A stretch of 21,703 nt of DNA, taken from Collodictyon triciliatum. Lineage: Eukaryota; CRuMs. Positions 1 through 16,100 of the stretch are shown here, piece by piece (within the stretch, counting starts at the first letter, position 1; every line of letters begins with the position of its first letter). Location of the stretch: positions 1 to 21,703 of the forward strand of contig JBHJMP010000732.1 in NCBI GenBank assembly GCA_043381765.1. Direction: 5' to 3'. A program made the translations under genes and the position numbers. A model generated the notes under the pieces. It saw only the letters and a program-made list of their open reading frames with translations. It was not told the DNA's origin and did not search any database.

Positions 1-222
1 AAAAGAAAAAGAAAAAGAAAAAGAAAAAGAAAAGTAAAAAAATAAAAGAAAAGTAAAAAAGAAAAAGAAAAGTAAAAAAGAAAAGAAAAAGAAAAGTAAA
101 AAAAGAAAAAGAAACAGAAAAAGAAACAGAAAAAGAAACAGAAAAAGAAACAGAAAAAGAAACAGAAAAAGAAACAGAAAAAGAAAAAGAAAAGTAAAAA
201 AGAAAAAGAAGACAAAATAGCC
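1..222. repeat. Purine-rich simple repeat (GAAAAA / GAAACA / GAAAAGTAAAAAA units)
   Basis: The + strand is almost only A and G. It opens with a hexamer-like GAAAAA run, then irregular GAAAAGTAAAAAA units. A regular 12-base array of GAAACA alternating with GAAAAA lies at about 113-190. The repeat ends about 10 bases before the first ATG of the TMEM245-like gene, so it is probably its 5' UTR or proximal promoter. No coding sense is visible. Confidence 0.9.
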
Positions 223-3890
<3,668 letters not shown>

Positions 3891-4461
3891 AAAATGGTCA
3901 TTTTGTGAACCCCGCTCCGCGTTGAATTGGAGCATATTCATTTATAGATGATATTCTATAACAAATAATATTCTCCTTGCTCAAATGATTCTATGGTATG
4001 AAACCCGTCTCGAAATGAATGATAGCCCGAATATTACATTAGATCATTAATCTACACCACAGCACTCACGCCTTTCCCCTACATTTTTGTTTATGTTGAC
4101 CTCTCTCTTCTACCCTAATCCTTTAAATCTGGGTCGTTATTTTTTTTTTTCCGTAAAATTTAGAGCGAGCCAACCGCGCAACGAGTCATCAATCACATAA
4201 TTGAGTGCGATGACTATCTAGAAAGTGAGCATTCTTTTTTTTTTTTTCAATTGGGTGCGCTTTAGGGTATTGTCAACACTAATTCGTTAGAAGCCATATT
4301 CGTTTCCAAAACTGTTTAAAAAAATTAGTAGTTATTTATTTGTATGCGCGGTGGGTATGAACGAACCATCTAAAGGAAAGTGCAGAGAGGATATAACATG
4401 TGAGCAATTACATTCTTTTATAATCATCGGTTGTTTGGATAATGTTAGTTGAAAGATAACT
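3891..4461. other. Convergent intergenic spacer
   Basis: This spacer separates the 3' end of the TMEM245-like gene from the 3' end of the minus-strand membrane gene. It holds several T-runs (about 4141-4151 and 4234-4247). On the minus strand an AATAAA-type signal (TTTATT on + near 4335) lies about 125 bases beyond the minus-strand stop and could serve its polyadenylation. No open frame, RNA gene or repeat of note was seen. Confidence 0.6.
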
Positions 4462-5868
4462 CTACGAAAAAGCGGCAACCAACCGGTGAATGTATAAAAA
4501 GCAATATATGTTGAAAAAAATGGTAATGTGGAAAGATAGAGGTGTCCAATTCGAAACTATACTGGGGTCGATATGCTTATATCTAATTTGATAAGCAAAC
4601 GAGATTACATCTTTAATAAACTCGATGATGAGCTGAACTGCGATTTGGTAGATGCAGTCTTGAAGGGACATTATGGTTTGAAATGGCGTCACAGGGTAAA
4701 TTGGATACAGAAAGAACATAACCAGAGGTGCGATGAATATGGACAAAATTTCGAAGCTCGTGCTGTCACATATCAACTTTGAGTTGAATTCTAACATGCT
4801 ATTTATGTACTCCAGTTTCATGCTGGCGTAAGAGATTTGTGCTTCAAGACCTTGCTCGCCTTCAACGGGTATTATCGCAACTCTATTTTCTTTCAGTTGT
4901 GACTTTAAATAGTAAATAAGTTTACAGAAAATCATTTTAGAATTGAACAAGATACCTAATCTAAATTTGTGTGAGGTGGTGCTAACTGTGTCTATAGCAG
5001 CCGTGGCAAGATTCACCAAAACATACGAAGCAGAGCGAAACCCGCTGGTAGATATATTTGAAAGATATAAGCGACTGACGAAAGAGGCATACAAGTTGGA
5101 TACCTTGTTAAGGAGTAATTTTTTTTCTGTCTGGTCTCTGGGCAGATCGAGAATAATCATAGTTTGATACCATTTGTAAATTGTAAACAATAAAGGGAAT
5201 ACCCCTACTCTAAGGGTTATTTGCATGAAAAATGTACTCTTTGAATAAATTGGAAATAGAGTTTGGACCAAAAACACGACAAAGATAAATAGTGATATTA
5301 TTCCTTTGAGTATAGCTTTAGGTGTGCCGTCTTGTGTCAGATTATAGTTGCCTATATCCTCGGCATTGGCATCCGCAGGTTTTTTGGATGTTGATATTAT
5401 CCATATACCAAAAACCAAGCCGATAACAGTGGTAATGTTTACTATTAAATTAAATGTCTCTAACTCATCAGTAAATAGGATACTTACTAGTATGGCCACG
5501 ACCCAAGAAGGAAGAAATGAATAAAGTAGACCCCGCTGTGCAAAGCGACTACCAAACCCCTCAACAAAGCAGAGAGAGATGGCGATCCAGAAGAAGGTAG
5601 AGTCAAGAATGTTTCGAAGTAATTCATATAGTATGGGGCTCACCATGTACAGATTGCCCGCCGAGAGAATCCTGGATGGTGCGTAATAAAGACACATGGC
5701 CAAAACGATGGCATACACTCGGGGAAGCGACTTGACTAAAATATGAAGCCACATTTTCACGGACATCACCAAGCAACTAGGCCACGAGTTCTCGCATACC
5801 TCGCTAGCAGACAAAGGCCTGCTCATTTGTGGTTGCAGTTTAAGGGGTCGAGGGGCAACAATGTGCAT
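4462..5868 (-). CDS. Uncharacterised multi-pass membrane protein, 468 residues, single exon
   Basis: One uninterrupted frame of 468 codons, unlike the densely spliced neighbours. I do not recognise the family. Hydrophobic segments lie at about residues 43-63, 91-104, 116-133, 140-159, 187-204, 216-233, 372-390 and 445-461, suggesting seven to nine membrane passes. A long, mostly polar stretch at about 240-365 (DLPRDQTEKK, then an acidic EGEQGLEAQ) probably forms a soluble loop. The C-terminal part has an amphipathic run, QDCIYQIAVQLIIEFIKD (about 403-420), followed by the possible motif DPSIVSNW (434-441) and a final hydrophobic helix. There is no cleavable signal peptide. The first ATG is taken as the start; Met15 is a possible alternative. 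The gene is transcribed divergently from TPR with 473 bases between start codons, so a shared promoter region is likely. A nuclear-envelope or ER location is a guess from that context only. Confidence 0.75.
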   Translation of the reverse strand: MHIVAPRPLKLQPQMSRPLSASEVCENSWPSCLVMSVKMWLHILVKSLPRVYAIVLAMCLYYAPSRILSAGNLYMVSPILYELLRNILDSTFFWIAISLCFVEGFGSRFAQRGLLYSFLPSWVVAILVSILFTDELETFNLIVNITTVIGLVFGIWIISTSKKPADANAEDIGNYNLTQDGTPKAILKGIISLFIFVVFLVQTLFPIYSKSTFFMQITLRVGVFPLLFTIYKWYQTMIILDLPRDQTEKKLLLNKVSNLYASFVSRLYLSNISTSGFRSASYVLVNLATAAIDTVSTTSHKFRLGILFNSKMIFCKLIYYLKSQLKENRVAIIPVEGEQGLEAQISYASMKLEYINSMLEFNSKLICDSTSFEILSIFIAPLVMFFLYPIYPVTPFQTIMSLQDCIYQIAVQLIIEFIKDVISFAYQIRYKHIDPSIVSNWTPLSFHITIFFNIYCFLYIHRLVAAFS

Positions 5869-6341
5869 GAAACCTAAAAAGTGACTGTGGTTAAAGGCGT
5901 CACAATGTATCAGGAATGCATGGGATTTTTAAATACGCCATCGTCTCATTTTCTTGTCACTGCGAGACCGAGCGCAAGCAGTCTAATGGAAACTCCTGTT
6001 TAAACGTGTCATAGTGCGGCCGACAGAAAACAACCCATCGAAAGTATTATATGATCAGATGTGGAATACATAAAATATGATTTTTCCCAGATGACTGATG
6101 CACGCGCAGCTATCTAATAGCACAATTTACATTCCAGTACCAAGGATGTGAAATAAAAAAAAAAGTCCCTCCACGATCACCACCAACGCCTATGGCCATA
6201 CACACAAGTGGTGTGGGATGGAGTGTTCGCAGCAAGAAGGTCATTGGCGCAACCTCGCGGCTACGGACATACAAGCCCACTTCCTCGTCCTAGCATAACT
6301 TGCTTCTCCCTAAGATACCTGATACCTACTTCACAAAAGCC
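5869..6341. promoter_or_regulatory. Divergent intergenic region (shared promoter candidate)
   Basis: This 473-base region separates the start codon of the minus-strand membrane gene from the ATG of the TPR gene. It is more GC-rich than the surrounding introns and includes CpG-containing stretches (about 5960-6025 and 6095-6110). An A-run lies at about 6155-6164. No TATA box at a convincing distance was identified. The bidirectional promoter role is inferred from gene orientation alone. Confidence 0.45.
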
Positions 6342-9300
6342 ATGTCGGACCAGGCAGATGAGAGGGAACTATCCGATCCCCAGCAAGACTCCAGCAGGGA
6401 CGAGGCGTCAGATGATCACNNNNNNNNNNNNNNNNNNNNNNNNNNNNNNNNNNNNNNNNNNNNNNNNNNNNNNNNNNNNNNNNNNNNNNNNNNNNNNNNN
6501 NNNNNNNNNNNNNNNNNNNNNNNNNNNNNNNNNNNNNNNNNNNNNNNNNNNNNNNNNNNNNNNNNNNNNNNNNNNNNNNNNNNNNNNNNNNNNNNNNNNN
6601 NNNNNNNNNNNNNNNNNNNNNNNNNNNNNNNNNNNNNNNNNNNNNNNNNNNNNNNNNNNNNNNNNNNNNNNNNNNNNNNNNNNNNNNNNNNNNNNNNNNN
6701 NNNNNNNNNNNNNNNNNNNNNNNNNNNNNNNNNNNNNNNNNNNNNNNNNNNNNNNNNNNNNNNNNNNNNNNNNNNNNNNNNNNNNNNNNNNNNNNNNNNN
6801 CTCTCTCTCCTCTCTCTCCCTCTCTCCCTCTCTCTCTCTTCTCTCTCTCCCCCTCTTTTTTTTTTTTTTTTTTTTTTTAAGGAAATTACCGGCTGTTTTC
6901 AAATAATATATAACTTTTTGTGGGTTTCGGGTACTGTCGTTGACAGCTAATATATTGTTTTGCTTTTACAGAATACCCTATCGTAGATAAGTACCCATTA
7001 GGGGGATTACCTGCGATGAAATCTTTTGATTTTAAATGCGATCTTGAAACTAAGCAAGAGGTTTTCAGTGACCTCATCGAACAAGTGTGTCTATGATATC
7101 CATTTTAATCTGTCTATCCGTCATCCACGAGACAAATGTATGATACTAATACCTGAAGTGTTCTACATGACATTTCAATTGTCTGATATTTCTCCTTTTA
7201 GATACTTCTGGATGCTTTAATAAATGACGATACAAAACTTCTGGGAATAGCCATGACTTCCATCAAGCACATAAAAAACCAACATGAATTTCATAGCCGA
7301 GATTGGGAAAAAGAGAAAGCATTATATGGTCGATTGCTTATTTTATGTGAAAATGAATAATTACGTCAACAATTGAATTTCAAACAATTTTTTTGATTTT
7401 GAAAATATTTGAAAATATTGGTAGATTCCCGACTCTCCTATCTTGAAAAAGAGCGCAGTATGCTAGCACAGCAACTCGAGTCATCTAGGAAAGAAAATGA
7501 AGATATACTCTACAGACTCAGCGAACACGGTTTTTTTTAACTATATGTAGCTTGATTTGTGTGTCTTTTTTTTTTATGTGCGCTGTATGTTTATAATTAC
7601 ATATTCAATTTAAACGCTCATATGTCCTTTCATGAAAATTTACATGGCTGAAAATAAATCACTCATACTCTCGCTGGAAAGGTGCTGAATGCCAAAGGGA
7701 TAATTCAGAAGCTTTGGTTCAAGAAGATTTGGGACAAGATATGGTATGACACCCCTTTCTCTTTCATAGGAATCTATTCTCTTTAAACTATTTTTTTTTA
7801 ATAAAACACCTTTAAACGATATTATATAAGTCTCAATCAATAATTATCAATATGTTAGAATTAATTCATGATGCTGTAATAATCTTGGTATCAATATGCA
7901 TACAACTATTCAAAAGTTAATGAGACGTGTTTACTCATCAAATTCATTAATCTACAGACAATCCGTGCACGATTACATATACTACAAGAGGAAAATCAAC
8001 AGATTATTGATTTACTGCGCAAGAAAAGCAGAGAATTTTCTATATACCAAGGTCTCCTCTTTTAATTTTTCTATCCATTTACCTTGATATATATTGTTTC
8101 AAAAAGCGTTCGTTTTGGAAAGAATCATATGTCTTTTATCATGAGCACATTAAATGTACAACTAGTAATCGAATAAAGGAAAAAAAATGTACAACTAGTG
8201 AAAAATTAACAAAACAAAAAAAAAACGACAAAATAACTTAACATCGATGAAATAGAGAATGCAAATAAAATCCAAGAAAGAAACGGTCTTCTGCTCCAAC
8301 AAGAATTAAATTTGAGAGGAGAGGTTGAAAGAATAAGAGGCGAAAAATCCTCACTTCAGGTTCTTATCTTATTTCATATATTAATAATATATCGGTTTCT
8401 TCACACCACATTCACCATTATATAATATTAGATACTCTGACATACGAACACTTAATTTCGATATCTCATAAACATTTTCAAACCATGGTTACGCTTTTTT
8501 TTAAAATGATTATCTTTTTTTAAAATCAATACGAGTAAAATACATTTTTGGACACTGAAGTATATTATTGGTTAGATAAGAATTGCGCATCTCGAACAAG
8601 AATTAGCAATCGCCCAGGTGCTCAGAGGATATTTTTACACAACTTCAACCTCAAATTATTCTATCTTAGATACTTATTGGAATTTCATTCATTTCGACAA
8701 ATCGAATCCTTACTATGCATATATGTAAATGAACGAAGAAAATCAAGGTTAAAAAAAAAAAAAAGAAACATGCAATCTTTATAAACCCAGGGCCTGATTA
8801 ATGCTGAATTGACTGCTACTCATAATTTGAAAAAAGAAGCTTCTGCACTACGACACGCTAATGTTTCATTACAATACTTGCACTTTATCTTCGATTTAAT
8901 ATTTTTCCATAAACCATTTGCACATGAATCCCACTCATTTAAATATTCTTGTATCTATTGATTTACAGGAAGATCAATTGTCCAAGCGAGAACATGATTT
9001 ATCTGACCTAAGGAATGTATCCAATGTCCTTCAGAGACGCCTTATCGAAAAGGTATGAGCCCTTTATGATAATACTATTTCCGATGATTTTTTCATTCTG
9101 ATTACCGGTGCGTAGGAGTCAGAATGCAATGAAATGATCGCAAAATTCAAGACTCTTCAGGTAATCTATGCGAACAAATTACACCAATACATCCAATCCG
9201 CATATCATCATCTTTATTCAACACATTCACGATTACAAACCAACCAGAAATCATACGAAGAAACAAGCAGCCACACATGGCAAGTAGAGAAAATATACCG

Positions 9301-10073
9301 GGAAAATGTACAAGCCCAATCTGTATTGATAGAGGCACTAAAGGTAACTGTGCAGTCAGTTTTTGCATCATTTTAAATATGATTCAGAATTTTGATTGTA
9401 AACAACACCCCAATTAATAGGAGCAAACTCGAGTACTTGAAGAAAGAGTAGTTAACCTCACGGGTTTGAGATAGACATGAAAAAATTATTTAGTGATGAC
9501 AAATTTTATTGGAAAATTTATTTACAAAAGTTCTTCATTTCAATCAAAATAGATGCCTTATCAAACCAAGAAACTCTAGCAGAAGTACGTTTTTTTTTAT
9601 CGTAATTGCATATGCCTGTCTTTATGGATATACTCATATGTCAATCATTTACAGTCAGGTATCTCCATATGTCCTGAGAGTAGCCAAAATTTAGTCGAGC
9701 TTGTATGTCCTTCCGTTTTTTTTTTTTTTGAATGTTTAAGCTTGGAATAGTTTTACAGACAATTTATGAGTTAATTTCAATAGCTTCATGTTTTGGAGGA
9801 GAAAAAATCAATAATAGATGACCTGAATGGATATATACACAAACTGGAAACCGTAATTCGATATTAATTGACTTATGCAACTAATTTTTACTATACTTTA
9901 TGTAATTTATAATGAACATCTGTTACATTCCTTTTATTGTAAAAAATCAGAAAATTGAAACGACGGAAAAGGAAAAGATAGAAATTGAAAGTAATTATGA
10001 AAAAACTCGCCTTCTCTTGAAAGAACAAGCTGAAAAGATGAAACTACTAGAAGGTGAATAGCTTTCGATAGTC

Positions 10074-10160
<87 letters not shown>

Positions 10161-13100
10161 TTTTTCTTTCTTTTTTTCTTTTTCTTTTTCTTTTTTTTTA
10201 AAAACCAAATCATTTTGAAATTATTTGATAGTATCCACTCCTGCAAGGTCAAATTATTCACTCCCGATGGTAAGAATACCTTCTCCCCTATTACTTTTTC
10301 AAATAATTTATTTAGAATCCATTCAGTTTGATAAATAGGAAAATAAAATAAAATAAAGATGTAAAAAGAAATCAACAAATAACAGCATGATAATCAGATG
10401 ACTTCCGTTAAACACTTCCATAGTGCATATGTTTGCTGCGTTGTTAAGGCTATTGCCATTTATTTCCTTCTCTTTTGTAAACAGGATATGAGTAGAGCTT
10501 TTTCAAGTATTGTCAATGAATCCTACACAGACACCCCTCGAGGACTTAGAAACAACATTCGCGTATAACAGCATTTAAAAACATTGAGTTTTTTTTTAAT
10601 CGAATGAAGGAAAAAATATTGAGTTCTGTTGTGTCATTCCATATCTTCCAATGAAAATAACTATATGACATGTACCCACACTCTACCTAGGATCTGGAGC
10701 TGAAAAATTCGGAATTGCATAATGAAGTACAAAAGCTAACGCAGAGACTGATATCTGAAAGAAAGTAAAATAATCTTTATGTGAAAGAAAACCGAACGAA
10801 TATTTTTTCACCTTTATTCGATTCGTAGAAAAAAAAACGGAACGAACATAAATGTAATCTCCTTGGGATGCTACCAAATGATTTTTTTTTAAAGTACATC
10901 CGAACGGTCTTTCACCTAACCGAATACTGTATTTAATTGATTTTTTATAGGTCTTTTGAGCAGGAACTCGAAACTCGACTCAGCTTTGAGGTTTTCGTTT
11001 GTTATCACTATATGTTACAATGATTTCTCTTTCAGATTCCTCAAATTATGTGCGCACTAGGTCAGGAATGTGGAGAACAAATTCCATGATCTGCAGAAAA
11101 AGAGAGATGATGAAATTGGATTGGTATGTCCGATGTTATCAATATTTTTTTGAAAGATATGAGATATTTATCTTTAATCATATCTTATAAATATCAATAA
11201 TAATAAAAATAATAATAAAAATAATAATAAAAATAATAATAAAAATAATAATAAAAATAATAATAAAAATAATAATAAAAATAATAATGATAATAATAAT
11301 AATAAAAACCAGATATCGGCAATTGTCTGTCAAAGGGACAGTTTTAAGGTACTTGTTTACAAAACAAATTATATAAAAAAAATAACAAGAGATGAGGTAG
11401 AAGAAAAAGAAATATGCGAAATTTATTTCTCATATGGTATATCAAATATGCTCATGTCCACTCTTAGGACCTATTGGAAAAAAAATCTAAAGAACTTGAG
11501 GTTTGTTCTGAACTGTTATTTGAATGCATTTTCTAATTAAACATGGCAACTATCCCTTCTCAATCCTACTGTCTGTTATGACTCATTCTACTATTTCTGT
11601 TTTGCCTTTTTGCTTTTGCATATTTTTATTTATTTATTGTTTTTTAGATATTGAAGATATACGCTCTCAATCGACACATGGAGTTGCCCTTATCTCTGAG
11701 ACTTTCGTTAGAGCAAACGAGCACTGTACCTTTTTTTTCAGCTTATATATTATAGTGCCTTTTTTTTAACTGGAAAGGAAATTAGTATTTATGGGCTAAT
11801 AAAGCCCTCAATAAAAGTCACATGACAAGATCCAGTCATTACTCTACGTTACACTACGCATGGGCCAAATATATCGAAATAGAATAAAATAGCATAATTC
11901 ATTTTCACATCGATACAAACCAATAGATAATTGACTACGTCGGTCATTATGAAAGCTCTTATCAAAAATTCACTCAAGAAATCGACGAGTACAAAACCCG
12001 ATGTGAAAAACTATCAGCTGAACTTGGTCATGTAAAGCACACTCTTCATTGGGTTCTAAATAAGATAGAATCATCCATAATAAAAAAATCAAGCATTCTT
12101 TTATGACTGTACTCTCTCTCTCTTGGGTTAAAAGAAACATAATTTTTCTAACCTCCTATTTACATGTATGGTAGGTGAGGTCTGAGTTGACGTTGATCAA
12201 AAATCATAATAGAGACTTAGAAAATAGGCTCTCTATTTCATCTTTTTTACAGCAAAAGGCAGAAGATGAGAATCGGTTAAGTTATCATTTTACTTTATCA
12301 TTTAAAAGTCAACTAGCTAAATACCACGAAACATCGATAAGTATGGAAAATATTAATCATTTTATTGGTGTATCATAGATTACTAAAGACTGATTATGAT
12401 ACAACGAAGACGAAGCTATCTCGACTTGAGTATGAAAAAAAACAGGTAAGTTCGATAATAGGGTTTAGATACATAAATGCATGGAATTGTAACATGAGCA
12501 AAGATTCAAGCTCTTTTAACTTTGCAATCTTATTCACTGAAAAAATCGGGTTTAGTGGCAAGAAAAATTAGATGAAAGTATCAGAATACATGTCATGACT
12601 TCTACCGAAGCCAAAGAGGCGGAAATAAAATTCCTTAAAGCTTCAATTCAAGATTTGGAGGTTATATCGACTATCCCAGTCTTTCTTTCACTCATTTCCC
12701 TATTATTATCTAACAAACCAAATTTAATCATAGAAATCATGCCGCGAAGCCATTTCTGATAAAGAACAGCTGAAGTTGGATGCAGTCAAACACAAGCATG
12801 ACATGAATAGCCTTCGTGTATGTATCTTATTTATTTTATAGTAAATCATACATTCAAGCAGGTATATTCACGTTAAGAGAAAAAACAATAGATTCAAGCA
12901 CAAGAAAAGGAAAAAGCCTATACGATGGAACTGTCTTCAAGGGCGCAGCACTTACAGAGTCAACTGTAATAGACAAATTCGATGATTTTTTAATTGTCAT
13001 TTTTTATGTTGCTTATGCTTACCACATACTTCATGTAAGCGAGAGTTCAAGAGATGATTTCGCACAACTAAAGATTGAGTACGCCAAGGAATCACTGCGA

Positions 13101-16100
13101 TACGATATTCATATTTCTGATATGAAGCTCAAATTAGCTGAGCTTGAGCAGGTTTCTCTATTCTTCTCATTCAGAATTATTTGCCCAGTCAACATATTAC
13201 TGATTCAATCACCCATTGAACTCTTGCTATTTTTCATTATTGTAGAGTATTTTTGCAAAGAATGTAGATATATCCTCGTTAAAACGACAACTTGACAGTG
13301 AGAAGGAACAAAGCTCTGAGCTTAGGGTAAAAATCTTGATGATTTTATGTTTCATGTATTCAAATCAAATCAAATTAACATTATTATTATTTACAGCTTC
13401 AACTATCAATCTCGCAGAAAGATGAAGAGTCAGACAATAAAAGTTAGATATCAACTTATACCGATTTTGATCCATATAACTATTTTAAATGATTTTTAAA
13501 TGTTTTCTAATGAGAAGATATTTTAAGATATAGAAAGGGGACTTATCCCAGAGGAATCAGAGCACCTACTCCTCATTCAAATTCAAACAGAACTAGATTC
13601 TGCGAGAACGGAAATCCAAAGTTTGAAAGATGAACTAAAAAAGGTATGCTTTGTCTACACTCTTTTTAATTTTTTATATAATCTATCATGTAATCAAAAT
13701 GTTAAGCCAACTTTTCTGTATCCCTATCAAAACAATATATTTCCAGAATGAAGAGAGGTTAGCTGAAACTCTGTTAAGTTTACATGACTCTCAGGAAAAT
13801 TTAAGAAATAGCCATAAGGTTGCCCAGTTACTTATCAAACTTGAGTACCAGTAGCACATAATTTGTCATTTATTTAATTAATTGTTTGTTTCGATATCAA
13901 ATTTTCTCCATGTTCATGTGTATTGCACCAGGACGATTCATTTAGCCAATAAATAGGTATTTGACGCCTTTCAGCAAGAAACTGCTGAAAAATTAAGCAT
14001 AAATTCCTTAAAATTACAAGAGGTAAAATACTTTGCTGCTGGTCAATTGTTTAGCTCCAACATTATTTTATGAATATTATCATTGAATTTTTGATTATGA
14101 CAGGAGATAAAGCTATGCTCTAGGATTGATTCATTTTTAAATTTATTTAATTTTATTATTATCATTATACCCCTTTTGTATGCCCACAGTCCGAATTGAG
14201 TTTGACAAAAATGCAGCTGAATTTGAAAAACGTTCAATCTGAAAAGGATATTGAAAAAGGCATATACGATACTAAGGTACTCATGAAATTCTAACGATAA
14301 TAATTTTATATAGTTTTTACACTAATGAACGATTTATAGATTAAATTTTGAATAACTTAATGCAAATAGAAGCAATCCGTTCATTGTTCATATTTTTTTT
14401 TTTATTCTTCCTTTCAATTTTGTGCAGGATGGTGGAGATGTGTTCATATTATTTATTATAATTAATTTTAGATAAATTCGCTTCATCACGAATGCCAGAG
14501 GCTCACGGAGCAACTTTCGATTGTCTCAGGACAAAAAGATACCCTAGAAATTCAATTGAGCGATCTTAATAGTATTTTTTCTTCTATCTCTATTTCAACT
14601 TCTTATTTTGGATCAGATGATGATATTTGTTGCATTTCTATTGACCATTTTCTACTTTTTTTTTTAAAAAAAAAAANNNNNNNNNNNNNNNNNNNNNNNN
14701 NNNNNNNNNNNNNNNNNNNNNNNNNNNNNNNNNNNNNNNNNNNNNNNNNNNNNNNNNNNNNNNNNNNNNNNNNNNNNNNNNNNNNNNNNNNNNNNNNNNN
14801 NNNNNNNNNNNNNNNNNNNNNNNNNNNNNNNNNNNNNNNNNNNNNNNNNNNNNNNNNNNNNNNNNNNNNNNNNNNNNNNNNNNNNNNNNNNNNNNNNNNN
14901 NNNNNNNNNNNNNNNNNNNNNNNNNNNNNNNNNNNNNNNNNNNNNNNNNNNNNNNNNNNNNNNNNNNNNNNNNNNNNNNNNNNNNNNNNNNNNNNNNNNN
15001 NNNNNNNNNNNNNNNNNNNNNNNNNNNNNNNNNNNNNNNNNNNNNNNNNNNNNNNNNNNNNNNNNNNNNNNNNNNNNNNNNNNNNNNNNNNNNNNNNNNN
15101 NNNNNNNNNNNNNNNNNNNNNNNNNNNNNNNNNNNNNNNNNNNNNNNNNNNNNNNNNNNNNNNNNNNNNNNNNNNNNNNNNNNNNNNNNNNNNNNNNNNN
15201 NNNNNNNNNNNNNNNNNNNNNNNNNNNNNNNNNNNNNNNNNNNNNNNNNNNNNNNNNNNNNNNNNNNNNNNNNNNNNNNNNNNNNNNNNNNNNNNNNNNN
15301 NNNNNNNNNNNATAAAATATAATAATAGAGAAGAGATGCGTTGCATCAGTCACAGAAATATCTTTCTCATTGAGCAAAATCGGTGTATGTATTACTATAA
15401 AATTATTTAGGAACAATATCAGAAGAAAATGTGCGAATGTGATAAAATAAGAGAGGAAGCAGAGACCAAAATCAGGAAGTTATCAAATGAGATATTGCAC
15501 CAAATGGCTGAGTAAGAATTATGTTTCATTTCTTGTTATTTCATATTTACCTCTTCATCGTTTGTCTCTTTTACTATGTATTTATATTACATTTCGCTTT
15601 ATTTATATCACATTTGTATAGAGGAATTTTAAAATTTAATATGACAAGTCGCATATTCATGAAATCAAGTTTATCATATTTGACATAGTCCAATTTCCTG
15701 ACTTATCTCATTTGATGCTTGATTTTCCACGCACAAAATTTAAAGTAAATCGGTATGATTATTATTCGTGTGATTCTATTTTCTGACATAACTGCTTTCT
15801 CCATAAGGTGCAAAGATCTCCACCAACAAAACAGAATATTACTGACTCAGTATGAAGCATCCGTTAACAAAGCCCCTGTATGTTTCCACATGCGTGTAAC
15901 GAGACAATAATATATATATTTATGGTTGTTTATGCTATCTGAATCCAAAAAATTGTCATGTCTCATTCTGTCTACACATACCATCCTAATGTTGCAGAAT
16001 ATGATTGCTTATGGTCAAGCTTCAAATTCTCCTGATGTTCAGGTTCCGCCGAATACTGGTAGCACTATTCAATCGTTTTTTTTTTATATACTATATGTAT

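Larger units (their letters stand above)
10232..14571 (+). other. TPR: TPR exon block 2: central coiled coil
   Basis: Proposed exons: 10232-10269, 10485-10562, 10691-10764, 10951-10990, 11061-11123, 11468-11500, 11648-11725, 11927-12031, 12175-12275, 12379-12445, 12556-12660, 12734-12817, 12892-12965, 13040-13151, 13246-13326, 13397-13442, 13534-13643, 13747-13818, 13957-14022, 14190-14276, 14472-14571. The first two encode a non-coil linker (STPARSNYSLPM, SYTDTPRGLRN); the rest are heptad coil, for example QAQEKEKAYTMELSSRAQ and RTEIQSLKDELKK. Exon 13957-14022 could instead start at 13975, in frame. Phase agrees at every junction up to the second gap. Alternative acceptors exist in several T-rich introns. 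Confidence 0.72.

Noticed and set aside
4573-5167. Plus-strand frames of 69 and 74 codons
   Set aside because: Both are antisense to the 468-codon minus-strand gene, which has far better protein character.
6208-6950. Frames running through the first gap, including a serine/leucine-rich end
   Set aside because: They are open only because of undetermined bases and (CT)n/T-runs. Only the MSDQADERELS frame at 6342 looks coding.
7640-7840. Minus-strand frame of 66 codons
   Set aside because: It is antisense to TPR exon 7682-7743 and has no independent support.
9147-9371. Minus-strand frame of 74 codons that looks hydrophobic
   Set aside because: It overlaps TPR exon 9248-9343, whose phase and splice sites fit the chain of exons.
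9995-10378. Minus-strand frame of 127 codons rich in lysine
   Set aside because: It is the antisense of the (TTTC)n tract; composition is entirely explained by the repeat.
14556-15416. Long frames spanning the second gap on both strands
   Set aside because: Their length is created by 635 undetermined bases, and the flanks are intronic.
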